Assembly: GCF_020544405.1 (NCBI RefSeq)
Contig: NZ_CP065410.1
Location: 1,054,001-1,118,000 of the forward strand
Reading direction: 5' to 3'
Source of the DNA: Pseudomonas sp. IAC-BECa141
GTDB taxonomy: Bacteria > Pseudomonadota > Gammaproteobacteria > Pseudomonadales > Pseudomonadaceae
Length of the DNA: 64,000 bases
Part shown: positions 44,882-55,828 of the stretch, one piece after another
Numbering within the stretch: the stretch's first letter is position 1
Layout of the letters: the number at the start of each line of letters is the position of its first letter
Notes under the pieces: generated by a model
The model's database searches: none
The model's input: the letters and a program-made list of their open reading frames with translations, nothing else
What the model was told of the DNA's origin: nothing
Position numbers and translations under genes: made by a program

Positions 44882-46329
44882 TGCCCGACCTGAGCGGTTT
44901 GTTGCCCAGCGCCCGGGAATACGTTGCGTTTGCAGATTTTCGCTTCGACTTTCTGTGGCGCGGTGCCCGCTTCCGGGCCCTGGACTTCGACCGCCAGCAG
45001 GTTTTGCGAGGCCCAGTCTTCGTCCGTGCGCAGCTCAAAGGCGAAACGACCGTCGGTGTCGGAGGTTTCCGGTTTCTCGATCTTGATGTCCTCGTGGCGA
45101 CCGTTCATGTACCAGAGGGTGGCTTGCAGGGTTTTCACCGAGGTGTCGGCGAAGCGGATGTCGACCTGATGGCTGCTGTTCTGCAGGTTCAGGTTCTTGC
45201 TGTTGACCAGCAGTTCTTGTTTGCCGCCCGGCTTGAGCGTGGTGCTCGCGGACATCTGTGCCTCTTTGCCTTCGCAGCCGTTGTCGAGCAGCGCCATCAT
45301 CTGGCGATAGATGGTTTCCTGGTCGAGGCGGTACAGCGGCGAGAATTCCCAGATGAGGATTTTCGGCGGAGATTTCTGGAATTCGTCGCTGCCCAGGTAC
45401 TGCAGCATCGAACCTTCCAGGCCACCGCCGGGGAAGGCGACGTTGAGGATGTCGGCGCCGATGGCTTCTTCGAGGAAGCCTGCGAAGTTGTAGTTCTTGC
45501 CGCTGTGCGAAGTACCCACGAGAGTGATTTGCGGGTTGCCGGAATCACCGAACAGGTCGCCGTCACCGGCTTCGCCTTTCGGCTCGGTGGTGAACTGATC
45601 CATGTACTGGATTGCGTAACTGGTGCCGCACAGTTGTCCGGCCATGTTGTGCAGGGTGCCGGTCTTGCCCATGCGTCCGGAGCGTTTGGTTTCGAACTCA
45701 CGCTTGGGAATGTCGGCGAAGGCCGGGATCTGCTTGACCTTCTCGGCGACGATTTTTGCCGTGCGCTGGGCACCGTATGGCGTCCAGTGCTGGTCGCCGC
45801 GGAAATAGAAATCGTGGGCCGGCAGGGTGTCCGGCAGCGATTCGTTGGTCAGCGGCGACAGGTCCGGCACCACGTAACCCATCTTCGCGAAACGGCCGAG
45901 CATGGTCTTGTAGTTGCCCAGCGCTTTTTCGTAATCGAACGCGGCTTTTTCTGCCGGGTTGAGCTTGTTGCGGTTCACCAGACCTCGGGTCGGCTGGTAG
46001 ACGATCACCAGTTCGACGCCTTTGGCCTTGAACGCATCGTGCAGCTGTTGCAGGCGTTTGTAGCCGGCCGGGGTGGTGTTGAACTCGGTGCGCAAATCTT
46101 CCTGGGTCCGGAACAGCCAGTCGCCCTGCGCCTGCACCAGGGTGGTGAAGTTCTGCTGGTAGCGGGTGGTGTAGTTCTTCGCATCGTGGGCGGCCGGGCA
46201 CAGGCTGCAGCAAGGTTCGGCCGTGAATTCAGGCGGCTGGACTTCATCTGCGCGGGCGCCGTTGCCGGCCGCCAGAATGCCCACGGTCAGGGCCGACAGG
46301 CTGAGTAATTTGATCAGGTGTGGGTGCAT
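44878..46329 (-). CDS. algX: Alginate O-acetyltransferase / biosynthesis protein AlgX
   Basis: A 483-residue periplasmic protein with a signal peptide (about residues 1-27). The SGNH-like domain has its catalytic Asp/His in [11 protein letters not shown] and its Ser in [14 protein letters not shown]-terminal carbohydrate-binding module (about 355-475) contains [14 protein letters not shown]. Paired cysteines near the N-terminus (CCSLC) are conserved. AlgX acetylates the polymer and is part of the secretion complex. It is coupled to algL by a 4-base overlap and starts 10 bases after algG. Confidence 0.96.
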   Translation of the reverse strand: MHPHLIKLLSLSALTVGILAAGNGARADEVQPPEFTAEPCCSLCPAAHDAKNYTTRYQQNFTTLVQAQGDWLFRTQEDLRTEFNTTPAGYKRLQQLHDAFKAKGVELVIVYQPTRGLVNRNKLNPAEKAAFDYEKALGNYKTMLGRFAKMGYVVPDLSPLTNESLPDTLPAHDFYFRGDQHWTPYGAQRTAKIVAEKVKQIPAFADIPKREFETKRSGRMGKTGTLHNMAGQLCGTSYAIQYMDQFTTEPKGEAGDGDLFGDSGNPQITLVGTSHSGKNYNFAGFLEEAIGADILNVAFPGGGLEGSMLQYLGSDEFQKSPPKILIWEFSPLYRLDQETIYRQMMALLDNGCEGKEAQMSASTTLKPGGKQELLVNSKNLNLQNSSHQVDIRFADTSVKTLQATLWYMNGRHEDIKIEKPETSDTDGRFAFELRTDEDWASQNLLAVEVQGPEAGTAPQKVEAKICKRNVFPGAGQQTAQVGQ

Positions 46330-46339
46330 AAAATTATCC

Positions 46340-47911
46340 TCAGTCCTGCAATTCGGTCTGGCGTTCGACAGGGTCGATCAGCACGGCTTTCTGCTGGCGC
46401 ACCAGCAGGTCGAGAATTTCATCCTGGCGCTCGCCGAGGATGCCGTTGAAGCTGATGCCGCTGGATTTGGTCGGCGCCAGCATCGACACGCGATACAGCT
46501 CGACACTCAACGGCGAATCGATCGACAGCGGACCGCTGCCGTTGGCCGCCAGTTCACCGCCGACCACGATCAGCGAGACCTGGGCGTCGAACGGGTCGAG
46601 CTCGATGTCACGGTCGGTGTCGGTCAGGTCCTTGATGTGCCCGTAGACGCCGGTCAGGCCGTTGGCCATGGCGACGTTTTCGTAAAGGCGGATGTTCACG
46701 CTGTTACGAATGCGAATGCCGTGGCGTTTATTGCTGATGACCTTGTTGCCCCACAGCAGGTTGTCGGCGGACTCGTAGAGCGTGATGCCGTCGGTGTGGT
46801 TCTTGTAGATCTCGTTGTAGGCGATCAGGTTGTTCACACTGTTACGGTCGATCACCAGGCCCGAGAGGTGGTTGTCGTAGCTTTTGTTGTTGAAGATGAA
46901 GCTGTCGTTGACCTCACGGGAAATGATGATCCCGTGCTTCTTCTTCGTGCCGTACACCGTGTTCTCGGCAATGATCAGACCGTGGGAACGGTCGTGCGGG
47001 TCGATGCCGTAGACGATGTTGTCCTTGTAGGTGTTGCCCTTGACCACGAAGTCGCGGGTCTCGTAGCAGTAGAAGCCGTACCACATGTCCGAGAACTCGG
47101 AACCGACGATCCAGCCGGTCGGCTCGGGACGCTTGAGCACCTTGGCCATGTTCGGCGTGTACTGGGAAATACTCACACCGTAGGACTTACTGTTGGCGTA
47201 GCCGAAACTGGCCATCTTGCTGTTGACGATGTAGGTCTCGGTGCCACCCCAGGCCAGCAGGAACGGGCGGAATTCCTTCGGCGAACGGAAGGTCGCCGGG
47301 CCGTTGTCCTTCTCGCGCCAGCCGGTGACCTTGGTGTCACGCACGAACAACTGACCGTCGTTGACCAGGAACGATCCGGCTTCCTGGGACAGGCGCAGTT
47401 CCTGGGTCTGGCCGTCGATTTCGAGGATGCCTTTGCGGCCGACCACGATCGGCAGCTTGGCCAGATAGACGCCCGGCGAGGTTTCGCTGAAGTACTGCTT
47501 GGGCAGTTTCTGCGCCAGCTCTTTCAGATTCATGTAGCCGTCGTCGACGAAGATCGCCTGCGGGATGCCGTGCTGACGCACCACCCATTCGGCCATCTTG
47601 TTGTCGCCGCCGATGAAGTCCTTCAGGGCGTCTTCCTGCATCATCCGGCGCACGCTGATCTTGCCCGGTTTGCTGCGCACGATTTTCGCGGCGGCGGCTT
47701 CGGCGGTGTAGCCGGAGAGGTCGGGCAGTTTCGGCTTGGCCAGTTCCAGCGCGTCGGTCGGCGCGCTGCTGACGGTGTAGGTCTTGGCCTGTTGCAGCTC
47801 CTTGGCAGTGGTCACCGGCTTGGCCGGTTCCACACTGGCGAAGGCGCCGGCCGAGGCCAGCAGCATCGCGCCGGCCAGCAGGCTGAGTGAGCCTTTGCGG
47901 GCACTGTTCAT
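46340..47911 (-). CDS. algG: Mannuronan C5-epimerase AlgG
   Basis: A 523-residue periplasmic enzyme that converts mannuronate to guluronate in the nascent polymer. It has a signal peptide (about residues 1-25, ending AGAFAS) and a right-handed beta-helix from about residue 230. The catalytic motif is DPHDRSHGL, and many parallel-helix turns recur (NTVYGTKKKHGIIISREVND, NLLWGNKVISNKRHGIRIRN). The ATG at 47911 is 26 bases after the algE stop. An ATG nine codons earlier is unlikely. Confidence 0.96.
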   Translation of the reverse strand: MNSARKGSLSLLAGAMLLASAGAFASVEPAKPVTTAKELQQAKTYTVSSAPTDALELAKPKLPDLSGYTAEAAAAKIVRSKPGKISVRRMMQEDALKDFIGGDNKMAEWVVRQHGIPQAIFVDDGYMNLKELAQKLPKQYFSETSPGVYLAKLPIVVGRKGILEIDGQTQELRLSQEAGSFLVNDGQLFVRDTKVTGWREKDNGPATFRSPKEFRPFLLAWGGTETYIVNSKMASFGYANSKSYGVSISQYTPNMAKVLKRPEPTGWIVGSEFSDMWYGFYCYETRDFVVKGNTYKDNIVYGIDPHDRSHGLIIAENTVYGTKKKHGIIISREVNDSFIFNNKSYDNHLSGLVIDRNSVNNLIAYNEIYKNHTDGITLYESADNLLWGNKVISNKRHGIRIRNSVNIRLYENVAMANGLTGVYGHIKDLTDTDRDIELDPFDAQVSLIVVGGELAANGSGPLSIDSPLSVELYRVSMLAPTKSSGISFNGILGERQDEILDLLVRQQKAVLIDPVERQTELQD

Positions 47912-47937
47912 GTCGGGCACTCCCTTGGCGGTCAGCA

Positions 47938-49425
47938 TCAGAAGCGCCAGATCACGTCGATGAACGCGCGGTGCATGTACGAATCAACCTGGCTGCCGTA
48001 GGCATCACCCGGCTTGAACACACCGCCACGGAAACGTACCAGCGCCGACGGCTCGTCGATCGACTGGCTCAGCGCTGCCGGCAGCAAGCCTTGCTTGAAG
48101 TACTTGGTGACCACCAGATCCATTTCCTGGCCCAGATCCTTGTTGCCGTCCTGCAGTGGCAGCGAGGTGCTGGAGAGGATTGCGCCGGTCACGTCGTCGG
48201 TGTTGTTTTCCACAGCGTTGATGCCGTTGCTGCCCACCGGTTTGTTGCCGTCCACGCGCCAGAACTTGTGGTAGATCAGGCTGGCGTCGTACTGGTCGTT
48301 GAGCATCCACGAACCGAACAGGGTGGCGGTCTGCATGTTGTTCATTTCGCCACGGAAAGCCTCGCCGAAACGGTGAACCCGCGAGCGGGTACCGGTGTAG
48401 TTCGAGCGGTTGCTTTCCAGGCCATTCTGTTGGTAATCGGCGCTGGCACGGGCATAGGCCGCACCGACCTGCCACTGCGGATCGAGGCGCAGACGCACAC
48501 CGACGTCGGTGGCCCAGCCGTTGATGTCTTCGCTGCGTTTGGCCTGCGCCGGGCGGGTGCCATCGGCGTTCAGCGGGTTGACCGTGTCGCGGTCGCCGCT
48601 CATGCCGGTGATGCTGCCCCAGTAGTTGACGGTGTTGGTGTTGCGCCAGTTGTAGGCGTCGCTGTCGGCGGTCAGGCCGAGCCAGCTGATGTCGCCGTTC
48701 TGGGTTTTGTCGAGGGTGTCGCGGGGCACACCCGGTTCGGCGTAATCGAGTTTGCCGTCGTCGTGGGTGTGGTGACCGCGAATCCCGACCCACTGGCCCG
48801 GCGTCCACTGGTAAGCGGCATCGGCGTAGGCGTGCAGGCGATCCTTGTCTTTCGGCGCCAGTTCCTTGAGGTCGGTGCGGTATTCGCTGAAGCGTTCGGC
48901 GACACCGGCGTTGGCGCGCAGCAGGGTGGTGTCGAAGGTCCAGTTCAGCGCTTCGATGTTGGTGTCGCGCCACTGACCGTCGTCGTTGCGCAAACGCTGG
49001 CGACCGAACTTGAGGATCTCGCCGGGGTAGGGCGTCAGACCGCTGTAACCGACCCAGAACTCGCGCATTGCCAGGTAGTTTTTCTTGGTCTTGCGGTCGC
49101 CGTTGTCGGTGGTCTGGGTGCCTTCGCTGTCGGACTGCTGCAGCGTGTCGGTCTCGATGATGTCGGTCGAGGTCACGGCCTGGCCCATGGCGTAGGCGCT
49201 CCACGCGCCGCTTTCGCCGTAGACCCACGGACGCAGATCGAGGCCGACGCCGTTGACGTCGCCGCCGCTGGCGGTGCCGAGGTCGCGGTCGTCTTCGGAC
49301 TGGCCGGTGATTTTCACTTCGAGGCCGAAGTTCTTCGATTCAGTGATCGCGGCCAGGGTCGGACAAGACCAGATCAACGCGAACGTGAGGCCAATGCCGG
49401 CCTTCACAAAGGGATTCAATTTCAT
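47938..49425 (-). CDS. algE: Alginate outer-membrane porin AlgE
   Basis: A 495-residue outer-membrane beta-barrel. A signal peptide (about residues 1-25, ending CPTLAA) precedes amphipathic beta-strands, and the protein ends with Phe (IDVIWRF). It shows the typical AlgE segments [20 protein letters not shown] near the N-terminus and [20 protein letters not shown]. AlgE is the 18-strand export pore for alginate, assisted by the lipoprotein AlgK. The ATG at 49425 overlaps the algK stop (ATGA). Confidence 0.96.
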   Translation of the reverse strand: MKLNPFVKAGIGLTFALIWSCPTLAAITESKNFGLEVKITGQSEDDRDLGTASGGDVNGVGLDLRPWVYGESGAWSAYAMGQAVTSTDIIETDTLQQSDSEGTQTTDNGDRKTKKNYLAMREFWVGYSGLTPYPGEILKFGRQRLRNDDGQWRDTNIEALNWTFDTTLLRANAGVAERFSEYRTDLKELAPKDKDRLHAYADAAYQWTPGQWVGIRGHHTHDDGKLDYAEPGVPRDTLDKTQNGDISWLGLTADSDAYNWRNTNTVNYWGSITGMSGDRDTVNPLNADGTRPAQAKRSEDINGWATDVGVRLRLDPQWQVGAAYARASADYQQNGLESNRSNYTGTRSRVHRFGEAFRGEMNNMQTATLFGSWMLNDQYDASLIYHKFWRVDGNKPVGSNGINAVENNTDDVTGAILSSTSLPLQDGNKDLGQEMDLVVTKYFKQGLLPAALSQSIDEPSALVRFRGGVFKPGDAYGSQVDSYMHRAFIDVIWRF

Positions 49426-50933
49426 AGTTTTTCCTCGCCGTCTTCTTCTTGCAGGGCGTGCAGTTGCAGCGTGTTCTGGTTCAGGGCGCCACGGGCCGCC
49501 TGTTCCTGTTGCAGCAGGCGCCGGGCTTCGGCCAGGCGCTCGGGCGGCAGCTGGGCGGCGAGGGTGGTCGCCAGCTCGTCGGCTTGTGGGGTGTTTTGCG
49601 CCTTGGCCAATTGGCTGAACACATAGGCGTTGAGCGGGTCGGGCTTGGTGCCCTTGCCTTGGGAAAACAGCTGGGCGATGGCGAAGTCGGCGCTGTTCTG
49701 GCCGTTGCGCGCAGCGGTCAGCAGATGGTCGAGGGCCTTCTGCGGATAGACCTTGCCCAGGTAGCCACGGCGGTAGATCTGGCCGAGGTAGTAATCGGCG
49801 GCGACTTCGCGGCCGACGGCTTTCTGGAAATGTTCCTCGGCGACTTTCGCGTCGGCCGGGACCAGTTTGCCTTCGTAGTAGAGCTTGCCCAGCAACAGTT
49901 CGGCGCGCGACTGGTCGGCGGCGCGGCCGTTGTCCAGGTACTTCATCATCTGATCGACATCGCCCAGTTCCGGGAAGTCGTAGAGCAGTTGTGCCAGCGT
50001 TACCCAAGACGCCGGGTAGCCCGGCGCGATCGGCTCGAGCAGCGACTGCGCGGTTTTTTCGTCGGTCTTGCCCAGGGTCGAATCAGCCAGCACACGGGCT
50101 ACGGAATCCACCCGCTGAGCGCTGACGGTGCCGCGGCTGTAACCGGCCTGCAGTTGTTTGATCAGCTCGGCCTGTTGCTCCGGCGCGCCACGTTTCTGAT
50201 AGACCGTGGCCAGTTCGACGTAGCAGATGTCGGTGGTGTTGAGTGCGGCCTTGCAGATCTTTTCCACGTCATCCAAGTGCTGGTCGTAAGTGCCCTGGGT
50301 GCGATACAGCAGCACTTGAGCGAGACCGGCTTCCGGGTAACCGGATTTGCGCCATTGGTCGATCTGCTGCTGAGCGTTGATGTTCGGGAAGCTGTGCGGG
50401 TATTGCAGGTACAGCATCGCGAGCGGAATCAGCGTGTTGCCTTCGCCACTGGCGGCGGCTTTCTTCAGCAGGGTTTCGGCTTCGTGATGTTCGGCCTCGG
50501 TGGAACCGGGCTTGGCCACCAGCAAGCGGCCGAGTCGGGCCTGGGCGCGCGGCGAAACACTGGCGGCGGCGCGGTAGGTGGCTTCGGCCTGTTTCATTTG
50601 TTCCGGATCGCGACTGTCGACCTGAATATCGGCGAGGCCCACCTGGGCTTCGCTGTAACCCAGATCGGCCAGCGCACGGTAGTTCTGCGCGGCGGTCGCG
50701 GTGTCACCGCGCTTGAGCGCTTCGTTGGCCAGACGCTGGTCAGGCAGGCCGGCGCAACCGGCCAGACTGACTGCCAAGGCCAATGCGCACACTGAACCCA
50801 TGTGGGAGCGAGCTTGCTCGCGAAAGCGGTGTGTCAGTCGGCACTGAGGCTGAATGTCAGAATGCATTCGCGAGCAAGCTCGCTCCCACAGGGTTTGTGG
50901 TGTGCTCGAGATGGGTGCAGTAGTCACAGGCAT
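49422..50933 (-). CDS. algK: Alginate secretion lipoprotein AlgK, 5' end rebuilt by a REP pair
   Basis: A TPR/Sel1-repeat outer-membrane lipoprotein that helps place AlgE and stabilise the secretion complex. The mature part begins at the lipobox Cys in [20 protein letters not shown], followed by about ten helical repeats to residue ~490. The ATG at 50933 ([14 protein letters not shown] three bases upstream) is the only start with a binding site. From it, about 30 codons between residues 15 and 45 are REP DNA in frame, giving an unusually long, Arg-rich leader (59 residues before the Cys). A start at 50801 ([16 protein letters not shown]) would give a short signal with no positive charge and no ribosome binding site. 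Confidence 0.9.
   Translation of the reverse strand: MPVTTAPISSTPQTLWERACSRMHSDIQPQCRLTHRFREQARSHMGSVCALALAVSLAGCAGLPDQRLANEALKRGDTATAAQNYRALADLGYSEAQVGLADIQVDSRDPEQMKQAEATYRAAASVSPRAQARLGRLLVAKPGSTEAEHHEAETLLKKAAASGEGNTLIPLAMLYLQYPHSFPNINAQQQIDQWRKSGYPEAGLAQVLLYRTQGTYDQHLDDVEKICKAALNTTDICYVELATVYQKRGAPEQQAELIKQLQAGYSRGTVSAQRVDSVARVLADSTLGKTDEKTAQSLLEPIAPGYPASWVTLAQLLYDFPELGDVDQMMKYLDNGRAADQSRAELLLGKLYYEGKLVPADAKVAEEHFQKAVGREVAADYYLGQIYRRGYLGKVYPQKALDHLLTAARNGQNSADFAIAQLFSQGKGTKPDPLNAYVFSQLAKAQNTPQADELATTLAAQLPPERLAEARRLLQQEQAARGALNQNTLQLHALQEEDGEEKL
50801..50890. repeat. REP pair inside the algK 5' coding region
   Basis: TGTGGGAGCGAGCTTGCTCGC starts at 50801 and the inverted copy ends at 50890. 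It lies between the algK start at 50933 and the signal-peptide core, with no stop codon in the algK frame. Confidence 0.9.
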
Positions 50934-50942
50934 GTCCTCGAC

Positions 50943-52112
50943 TTAAAGACCGGCAGCCATGGCTTTGTCGATCAGCCAGTTCAGGTTCGGACCACGGTCG
51001 CTGTTCACTTCCACCGGGCGGCCGGCGAAGCGGCTGTCCAGCGGTTCGTCCGGCTGGATCTGCACGCGGATGTCGGAGGACAGGTCAGCGCTTTTCAGGC
51101 TGGTGCTGCTGGCGATCTTGCCGGTGCGGGTCTTGTCTTCGCCGGCGATCTGGAAGCTCACCGGGGTGCCCGGACGTACGTCGCCGAACTGGCGATAGGA
51201 GAAGCGTGCATCGACGGTGGCCTGGGTATTGCGCGGTACCAGCTGGAAGATCACGTCGCCCTTGCTCGCGTATTGACCGTCGGCCACCAGTTGCTGGGCC
51301 ACGGTGCAATCGCACGGCGAGGTCAGAGTGCCGGTCATCTGCTTGCCGAACAGTTCTTCAACCTTGGCCGGCTGCAGTTGATCTTCGTCCAGATGGCCCT
51401 TGAGCACGTCGAGCATGCTGGTGCTGAAAGTCGCCAGCGGTGCACCTTTGGCGGCAACGCCGTCGGATTTGACCAGGCTCTGCACAGTGCCGTCGCGCGG
51501 CATGGTGATGTTCATGCCCGGCACGCTGACCAGACCGGCCTGTGCATGGCTGACGAAGTACATGCTGTACACCGATTTGAAAATGAAACCCGCCGCCACC
51601 AGGCCGACCGCGAAGATACCGGCGCTGAACGTCACCGCTTTCAGACGCCCGAACGGGGTCATGCCGGAGTCGCCGTCCTTGACCTTGCGGGCCTTGGTGA
51701 AGTTGTCGCGCTGCAGGGTTGCCAGCACTTCGCCGATGCTGACGATGTCGCCGGCCAGGTGCGAAGTGATCAGGTGGCGCAGGGTCGAAATGTCCTGCGG
51801 CTCGAGGTTCTGGAACTGGCAGCCGACACGGCCCGTCTGCCGGTCGTAGGAGCGCACTTGCAGTTCAACGTCCATGGCCAGGCCGAGGTTGTCGATGACG
51901 AACTGCAGACGCGCCTTGTACACCTCGCCGACGGTCAGCGGCAGTTGTCCGGCATTGAACGCCAGACCACCGGCGGACAGGTCGAGGACCCGTGCTTCAA
52001 CCGGGGTCCGGTCAGGGCCGAAGAATCGCAGCTTGGCCGGGATTTTTACCCGGGCGTGCTGGCGCTGGGCTTCGGATTCATGCACTACGTTGACGTTGAC
52101 GGCGGTATTCAT
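50943..52112 (-). CDS. alg44: Alginate co-polymerase Alg44 (PilZ)
   Basis: A 389-residue inner-membrane protein. The N-terminal PilZ domain (about residues 14-115) binds cyclic di-GMP: its Arg motif is QRQHAR and its second motif is DLSAGG. A single membrane helix is at about 160-185 (GIFAVGLVAAGFIFKSVYS), and the periplasmic HlyD-like domain follows (MPRDGTVQSLVKSDGVAA). Alg44 activates Alg8 when cyclic di-GMP is bound and links to the export complex. The gene comes 35 bases after alg8 and ends 9 bases before algK. Confidence 0.95.
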   Translation of the reverse strand: MNTAVNVNVVHESEAQRQHARVKIPAKLRFFGPDRTPVEARVLDLSAGGLAFNAGQLPLTVGEVYKARLQFVIDNLGLAMDVELQVRSYDRQTGRVGCQFQNLEPQDISTLRHLITSHLAGDIVSIGEVLATLQRDNFTKARKVKDGDSGMTPFGRLKAVTFSAGIFAVGLVAAGFIFKSVYSMYFVSHAQAGLVSVPGMNITMPRDGTVQSLVKSDGVAAKGAPLATFSTSMLDVLKGHLDEDQLQPAKVEELFGKQMTGTLTSPCDCTVAQQLVADGQYASKGDVIFQLVPRNTQATVDARFSYRQFGDVRPGTPVSFQIAGEDKTRTGKIASSTSLKSADLSSDIRVQIQPDEPLDSRFAGRPVEVNSDRGPNLNWLIDKAMAAGL

Positions 52113-52147
52113 GGGGGCGATTTCCTTGTTAATTCAATAGGGGCAGG

Positions 52148-53638
52148 TCAGACCATCATCAGCAGCACGGCGACGAAGATGCTGCCGGCGGAGAAGGTCA
52201 TGGTCCGAGACGACCAGGTGTTGAACCAACGTTGAAAGCTGGCGAGATCACGGGTCAGGGAAGTGGGTTGGCGAGTCCAGGATTGTTGGTCGAGGCGGAA
52301 GAACACGTAGATCTTCACCAGCGCGCCGACGATCTGGTTGTAATAGAGAATTGCCGGGTAAGCCGGACCGATCCGGTGGCCCGAGCAGGACAGCAACAGC
52401 GTCAGAATCAGTCGGGTGATGCCGATCCACAGCAGGTAAACCAGAATGAACGCGGTGCCGTATTTGAAGCTGGCGATGATTGCCACGGTCAGGCCGAGCA
52501 GCGATGTCCACATCGATACGCGCTGGTCGAACAGCACCACCGAGGTGAAGGCACCGAGGCGTTTTACACCCAGGCCCAGCGCTCGGGAGTTCTGCCGCAG
52601 GTTGTTGCCGTACCAGCGGAACATCAGTTTGCGGCTGGCCTTGATGAAGCTCTTTTCCGGCGGGTGTTCAACGGTGTTGATCGCCGCGTCCGGCACGTAG
52701 AAGGTGTCGTAGCCCAGACGCATCAGGCTGAACCAGCTCGACTTGTCGTCGCCGGTCAGGAACTTGAAACGGCCCAGGCGCCAGTGTTGCAGCGAGTCGC
52801 TTTCAACGTCGGCGATGAATTCCGGGTTGGTGACCACGGTGGCGCGGAACACCGACATGCGTCCGGTCATGGTCAGCACGCGTTTGGACAGGGCCATCGA
52901 GCACATGTTGATGTGGCGCTGGGCGAAGCGCAGCTTGTGCCACTCGCTCATGATGTAGCCGCCACGCACTTCGCAGAATTCGTTGGTGGTCAGGCCGCCG
53001 ACGTTGCCGAACATCTGGAACCACGGCACGGTTTTGCTCACAACGCCTTCGCCGAGCACGGTGTCGCCATCGATCACGGCCACCACGGCGCGGTCGTCCG
53101 GCAGGTGACGGGAGATCGCGCGGAAACCAAACGCCAGGCCATCACGTTTACCGGTGCCGGGAATGCGCACGAAGTCGAGTTTCACGCGGTCCGGTGGATT
53201 CATCCGCGCCCACAGCGCCTTGACCAGCAGCTCATCGGACATTTCGACGATCGAGCAGACCACGGTGGTCGGCAGTTCGCAGTCGATGGCTTCGCGGATC
53301 ACCGAGCTGTAAACCTGCGCGGTGGTCAACGCGTCGATGCGGAAACTGGTGACCATCAGAAACACATGCGACGGGTCCGCCGCTTTACCCAGCTTGCGAA
53401 CCTTGCGGCGCAGGTGCGGGTAGACGATGTAGAGAAAGATCATGCCGCGCACAAAGTGCGTGGCACCCATCGAATAGCGCCAGATACCCACGGCGCCAAT
53501 CAGGAAAATGAAGTCCTTCGACTCGGAGTCGAACGTGGACGTGGGCAGCATCAGGGCCAGGCCCATCAGCAGGCTCAGAAACAAAAGCCAGCCGGCGGAT
53601 TGCAGAAAAAAATGTTTGAGCTTGGACATGACCGTCAT
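52148..53638 (-). CDS. alg8: Alginate polymerase Alg8 (glycosyltransferase family 2)
   Basis: A 496-residue inner-membrane glycosyltransferase that polymerises GDP-mannuronate. Two N-terminal helices (about residues 12-30 and 40-60) precede the catalytic domain. Its motifs are [12 protein letters not shown] (metal and substrate Asp), [11 protein letters not shown], and [10 protein letters not shown] (the QxxRW-like site). Four or five C-terminal helices follow. The ATG at 53638 ([10 protein letters not shown]) or the one at 53629 (MSKLKHFF) could be used; neither has a strong binding site. It follows algD by 74 bases. Confidence 0.95.
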   Translation of the reverse strand: MTVMSKLKHFFLQSAGWLLFLSLLMGLALMLPTSTFDSESKDFIFLIGAVGIWRYSMGATHFVRGMIFLYIVYPHLRRKVRKLGKAADPSHVFLMVTSFRIDALTTAQVYSSVIREAIDCELPTTVVCSIVEMSDELLVKALWARMNPPDRVKLDFVRIPGTGKRDGLAFGFRAISRHLPDDRAVVAVIDGDTVLGEGVVSKTVPWFQMFGNVGGLTTNEFCEVRGGYIMSEWHKLRFAQRHINMCSMALSKRVLTMTGRMSVFRATVVTNPEFIADVESDSLQHWRLGRFKFLTGDDKSSWFSLMRLGYDTFYVPDAAINTVEHPPEKSFIKASRKLMFRWYGNNLRQNSRALGLGVKRLGAFTSVVLFDQRVSMWTSLLGLTVAIIASFKYGTAFILVYLLWIGITRLILTLLLSCSGHRIGPAYPAILYYNQIVGALVKIYVFFRLDQQSWTRQPTSLTRDLASFQRWFNTWSSRTMTFSAGSIFVAVLLMMV

Positions 53639-53712
53639 CCGAAGGTGATGGGGGCTTCAAGCCGCCCGCCGATTCATGGCGGGCGGTTTGAAACTCGGGG
53701 CTTGCCGCTGCG

Positions 53713-55029
53713 TTACCAGCAGATGCCTTCGGTGCGGCTACCGGCGCTGGTGGCCTTGGACATGAAGCCCACCAGGTCGATCACCTGTTTGCCGTGCGGC
53801 GCTTCTTCGGCCAGCGCACGGAACTTCTCGTCGCGGTTGCCGAGGATGATCACGTCGGAGTTGTCGATCACCGAATCGAAGTCCGCGTTGAGCAGGGACG
53901 ACACGTGCGGGATCTTCGACTCGATGTAGTCCTTGTTCGCGCCGTGGACACGGGCGTACTGGACGTTGCTGTCGTAGATGCTCAGGTCGTAACCCTTGCC
54001 GATCAGCATCTCGGCCAGTTCCACCAGCGGGCTTTCGCGCAGGTCGTCGGTGCCGGCCTTGAAGCTCAGGCCGAGCAGGGCGACTTTGCGTTTGTCGTGG
54101 CTTTCAACGATGTCGAAGGCGTTTTGCACTTGCGATTCGTTGCTGCGCATCAGCGAGTTGAGCAGCGGCGCTTCGACGTCCAGGGAGCCGGCGCGGTAGG
54201 TCAGGGCGCGCACGTCTTTCGGCAGGCACGAACCGCCGAACGCGAAGCCCGGGCGCATGTAGTACTGGGACAGGTTGAGGGTCTTGTCCTGGCAGACGAC
54301 CTCCATCACTTCGCGGCCATCGACGCCCACCGCTTTGGCGATGTTGCCGATCTCGTTGGCGAAGGTCACTTTGGTGGCATGCCAGACGTTGCAGGTGTAC
54401 TTGATCATCTCGGCGAGGGCGATGTCCTTGCGGATGATCGGCGCGTCGAGTTCTTCGTACAGCGATTGCAGAACGTCGCCCGAGGCCTTGTCGAACTCGC
54501 CGATGACGGTCATCGGTGGCAAGTCGTAGTCGGCGATCGCGGTAGATTCACGCAGGAACTCAGGGTTTACGGCGACACCGAAATCAACGCCGGCTTTCTT
54601 GCCGGAGCAGTCTTCGAGGATCGGGATGACAACGTTTGCCACGGTGCCCGGCAGCACGGTGCTGCGCACGACGATGGTGTGACGGGTGGTCTTTTCGCGC
54701 AGAACAAAACCGATCTCGCGGCACACCGCTTCGATGTAGTTCAGTTCCAGGTCGCCGTTCTTCTTGCTCGGCGTGCCGACGCAGATCATCGACAGATCGG
54801 TGTCGCGAATTGCCTCGGCGAAGTTGGTTGTGCCGCGCAGACGACCGGTCTGGATACCTTGTGCCAGCAACTCGCCCAGGCCCGGTTCGACAATGGGAGA
54901 TTTGCCAGCGTTGATCATGTCGATCTTGTCTTTGGCAACATCGACGCCAACGACGTCATGGCCCCGTGCAGACAGGCAACCGGCACATACTGCACCGACG
55001 TAACCCAAACCAAATATGCTGATGCGCAT
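53713..55029 (-). CDS. algD: GDP-mannose 6-dehydrogenase AlgD
   Basis: A 438-residue enzyme that oxidises GDP-mannose to GDP-mannuronate, the committed step of alginate synthesis. The NAD motif is at the N-terminus (ISIFGLGYVGAVCAG). The catalytic Cys is in FGGSCLPKDVRAL, and the helix with Lys (MIKYTCNVWHATKVTFANEI, in two halves) lies at about residue 210. It is the first gene of the twelve-gene operon. The ATG at 55029 has GAGG 7 bases upstream. Long AT-richer DNA lies upstream. Confidence 0.97.
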   Translation of the reverse strand: MRISIFGLGYVGAVCAGCLSARGHDVVGVDVAKDKIDMINAGKSPIVEPGLGELLAQGIQTGRLRGTTNFAEAIRDTDLSMICVGTPSKKNGDLELNYIEAVCREIGFVLREKTTRHTIVVRSTVLPGTVANVVIPILEDCSGKKAGVDFGVAVNPEFLRESTAIADYDLPPMTVIGEFDKASGDVLQSLYEELDAPIIRKDIALAEMIKYTCNVWHATKVTFANEIGNIAKAVGVDGREVMEVVCQDKTLNLSQYYMRPGFAFGGSCLPKDVRALTYRAGSLDVEAPLLNSLMRSNESQVQNAFDIVESHDKRKVALLGLSFKAGTDDLRESPLVELAEMLIGKGYDLSIYDSNVQYARVHGANKDYIESKIPHVSSLLNADFDSVIDNSDVIILGNRDEKFRALAEEAPHGKQVIDLVGFMSKATSAGSRTEGICW

Positions 55030-55652
55030 CGCAATTACCTCTGTATATATCAGGCCTTAGAGGGCCGGAGTTAATGGTTTTCAGCGTTCTTAGTGCACTC
55101 GAAAGTGTGACTTACAGGCGTCACAATGCCGTGTGCAGGCATACTTAAGTTCCGAGTGTCTAAATAAGTGCACTCAAGATGTGCGCTAACCAGGCCTTGT
55201 TGTTATGACGTGCCCTGTTATGCAGCCGATCCTCTGGTCAGAGGGCTCTTGTGCAATCGTGTTACACGCTCGATGCCAGGATAAATACCTGTAGATCAAG
55301 CGCTTGGGTGCTCAGGCGAGCACGTTTATAGGGGCGCGACCATGGCCTTGCAGGGGATATTAATGGTGCGTATCTCCTGTCCTTCGATAGTTGTCCAGAG
55401 TTGTTATCCATGGGTGCAAGTTGTTGTGACAACTTGGTTACATGGTTGGGTTCTCTGCGTAAGTTATCTCGTACAAACTCGGCGAGAATCGTTACCGGTG
55501 GTATGAGCTATGCATTTGGACATAGTTCCTGTCCGCTCATCGCGGAAGCAGAAATTTTTTGAAATATTGAGAAAGATGGCACTGCTTTCAAATTGATAGC
55601 ACTTTCGATTTCGCCCTTTGTTAATCGGGGGATAATCGCGTTAGATGGTTTT

Positions 55653-55689
55653 GTGCCACTACTGTGAAAAAATTTAGGTGCCACTACTG
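55653..55689. repeat. Direct repeat, GTGCCACTACTG, 25-base period
   Basis: GTGCCACTACTG at 55653-55664 and 55678-55689. Both copies are followed by an A-rich tract (GTGAAAAAATT and AAAAAAATGA). They lie in the AT-rich stretch between algD and yaaA. Confidence 0.8.
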
Positions 55690-55798
55690 AAAAAAATGAC
55701 AACTGTCGAGTGAAACTAAAGATAGGAAAGAGGGTGATGTTTTTATGGCGCCAATAAGTCGGCGTAAACAGGCGGGGGATTTTTGACGTCGTGCGACC

Positions 55799-55828
55799 TG
55801 CACGACTCTCTTAATCAAGAGTCGTGCA
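55799..55828. terminator. Hairpin downstream of yaaA
   Basis: TGCACGACTCT (55799-55809) / AGAGTCGTGCA (55818-55828) is a perfect 11-bp stem, 13 bases past the yaaA stop. There is no strong T run on either side, so it is a likely but not textbook terminator. Confidence 0.6.

Noticed and set aside
55508..55702. Small open frame in the algD upstream region
   Set aside because: Poor codon use, no ribosome binding site and AT-driven composition; no recognisable family.
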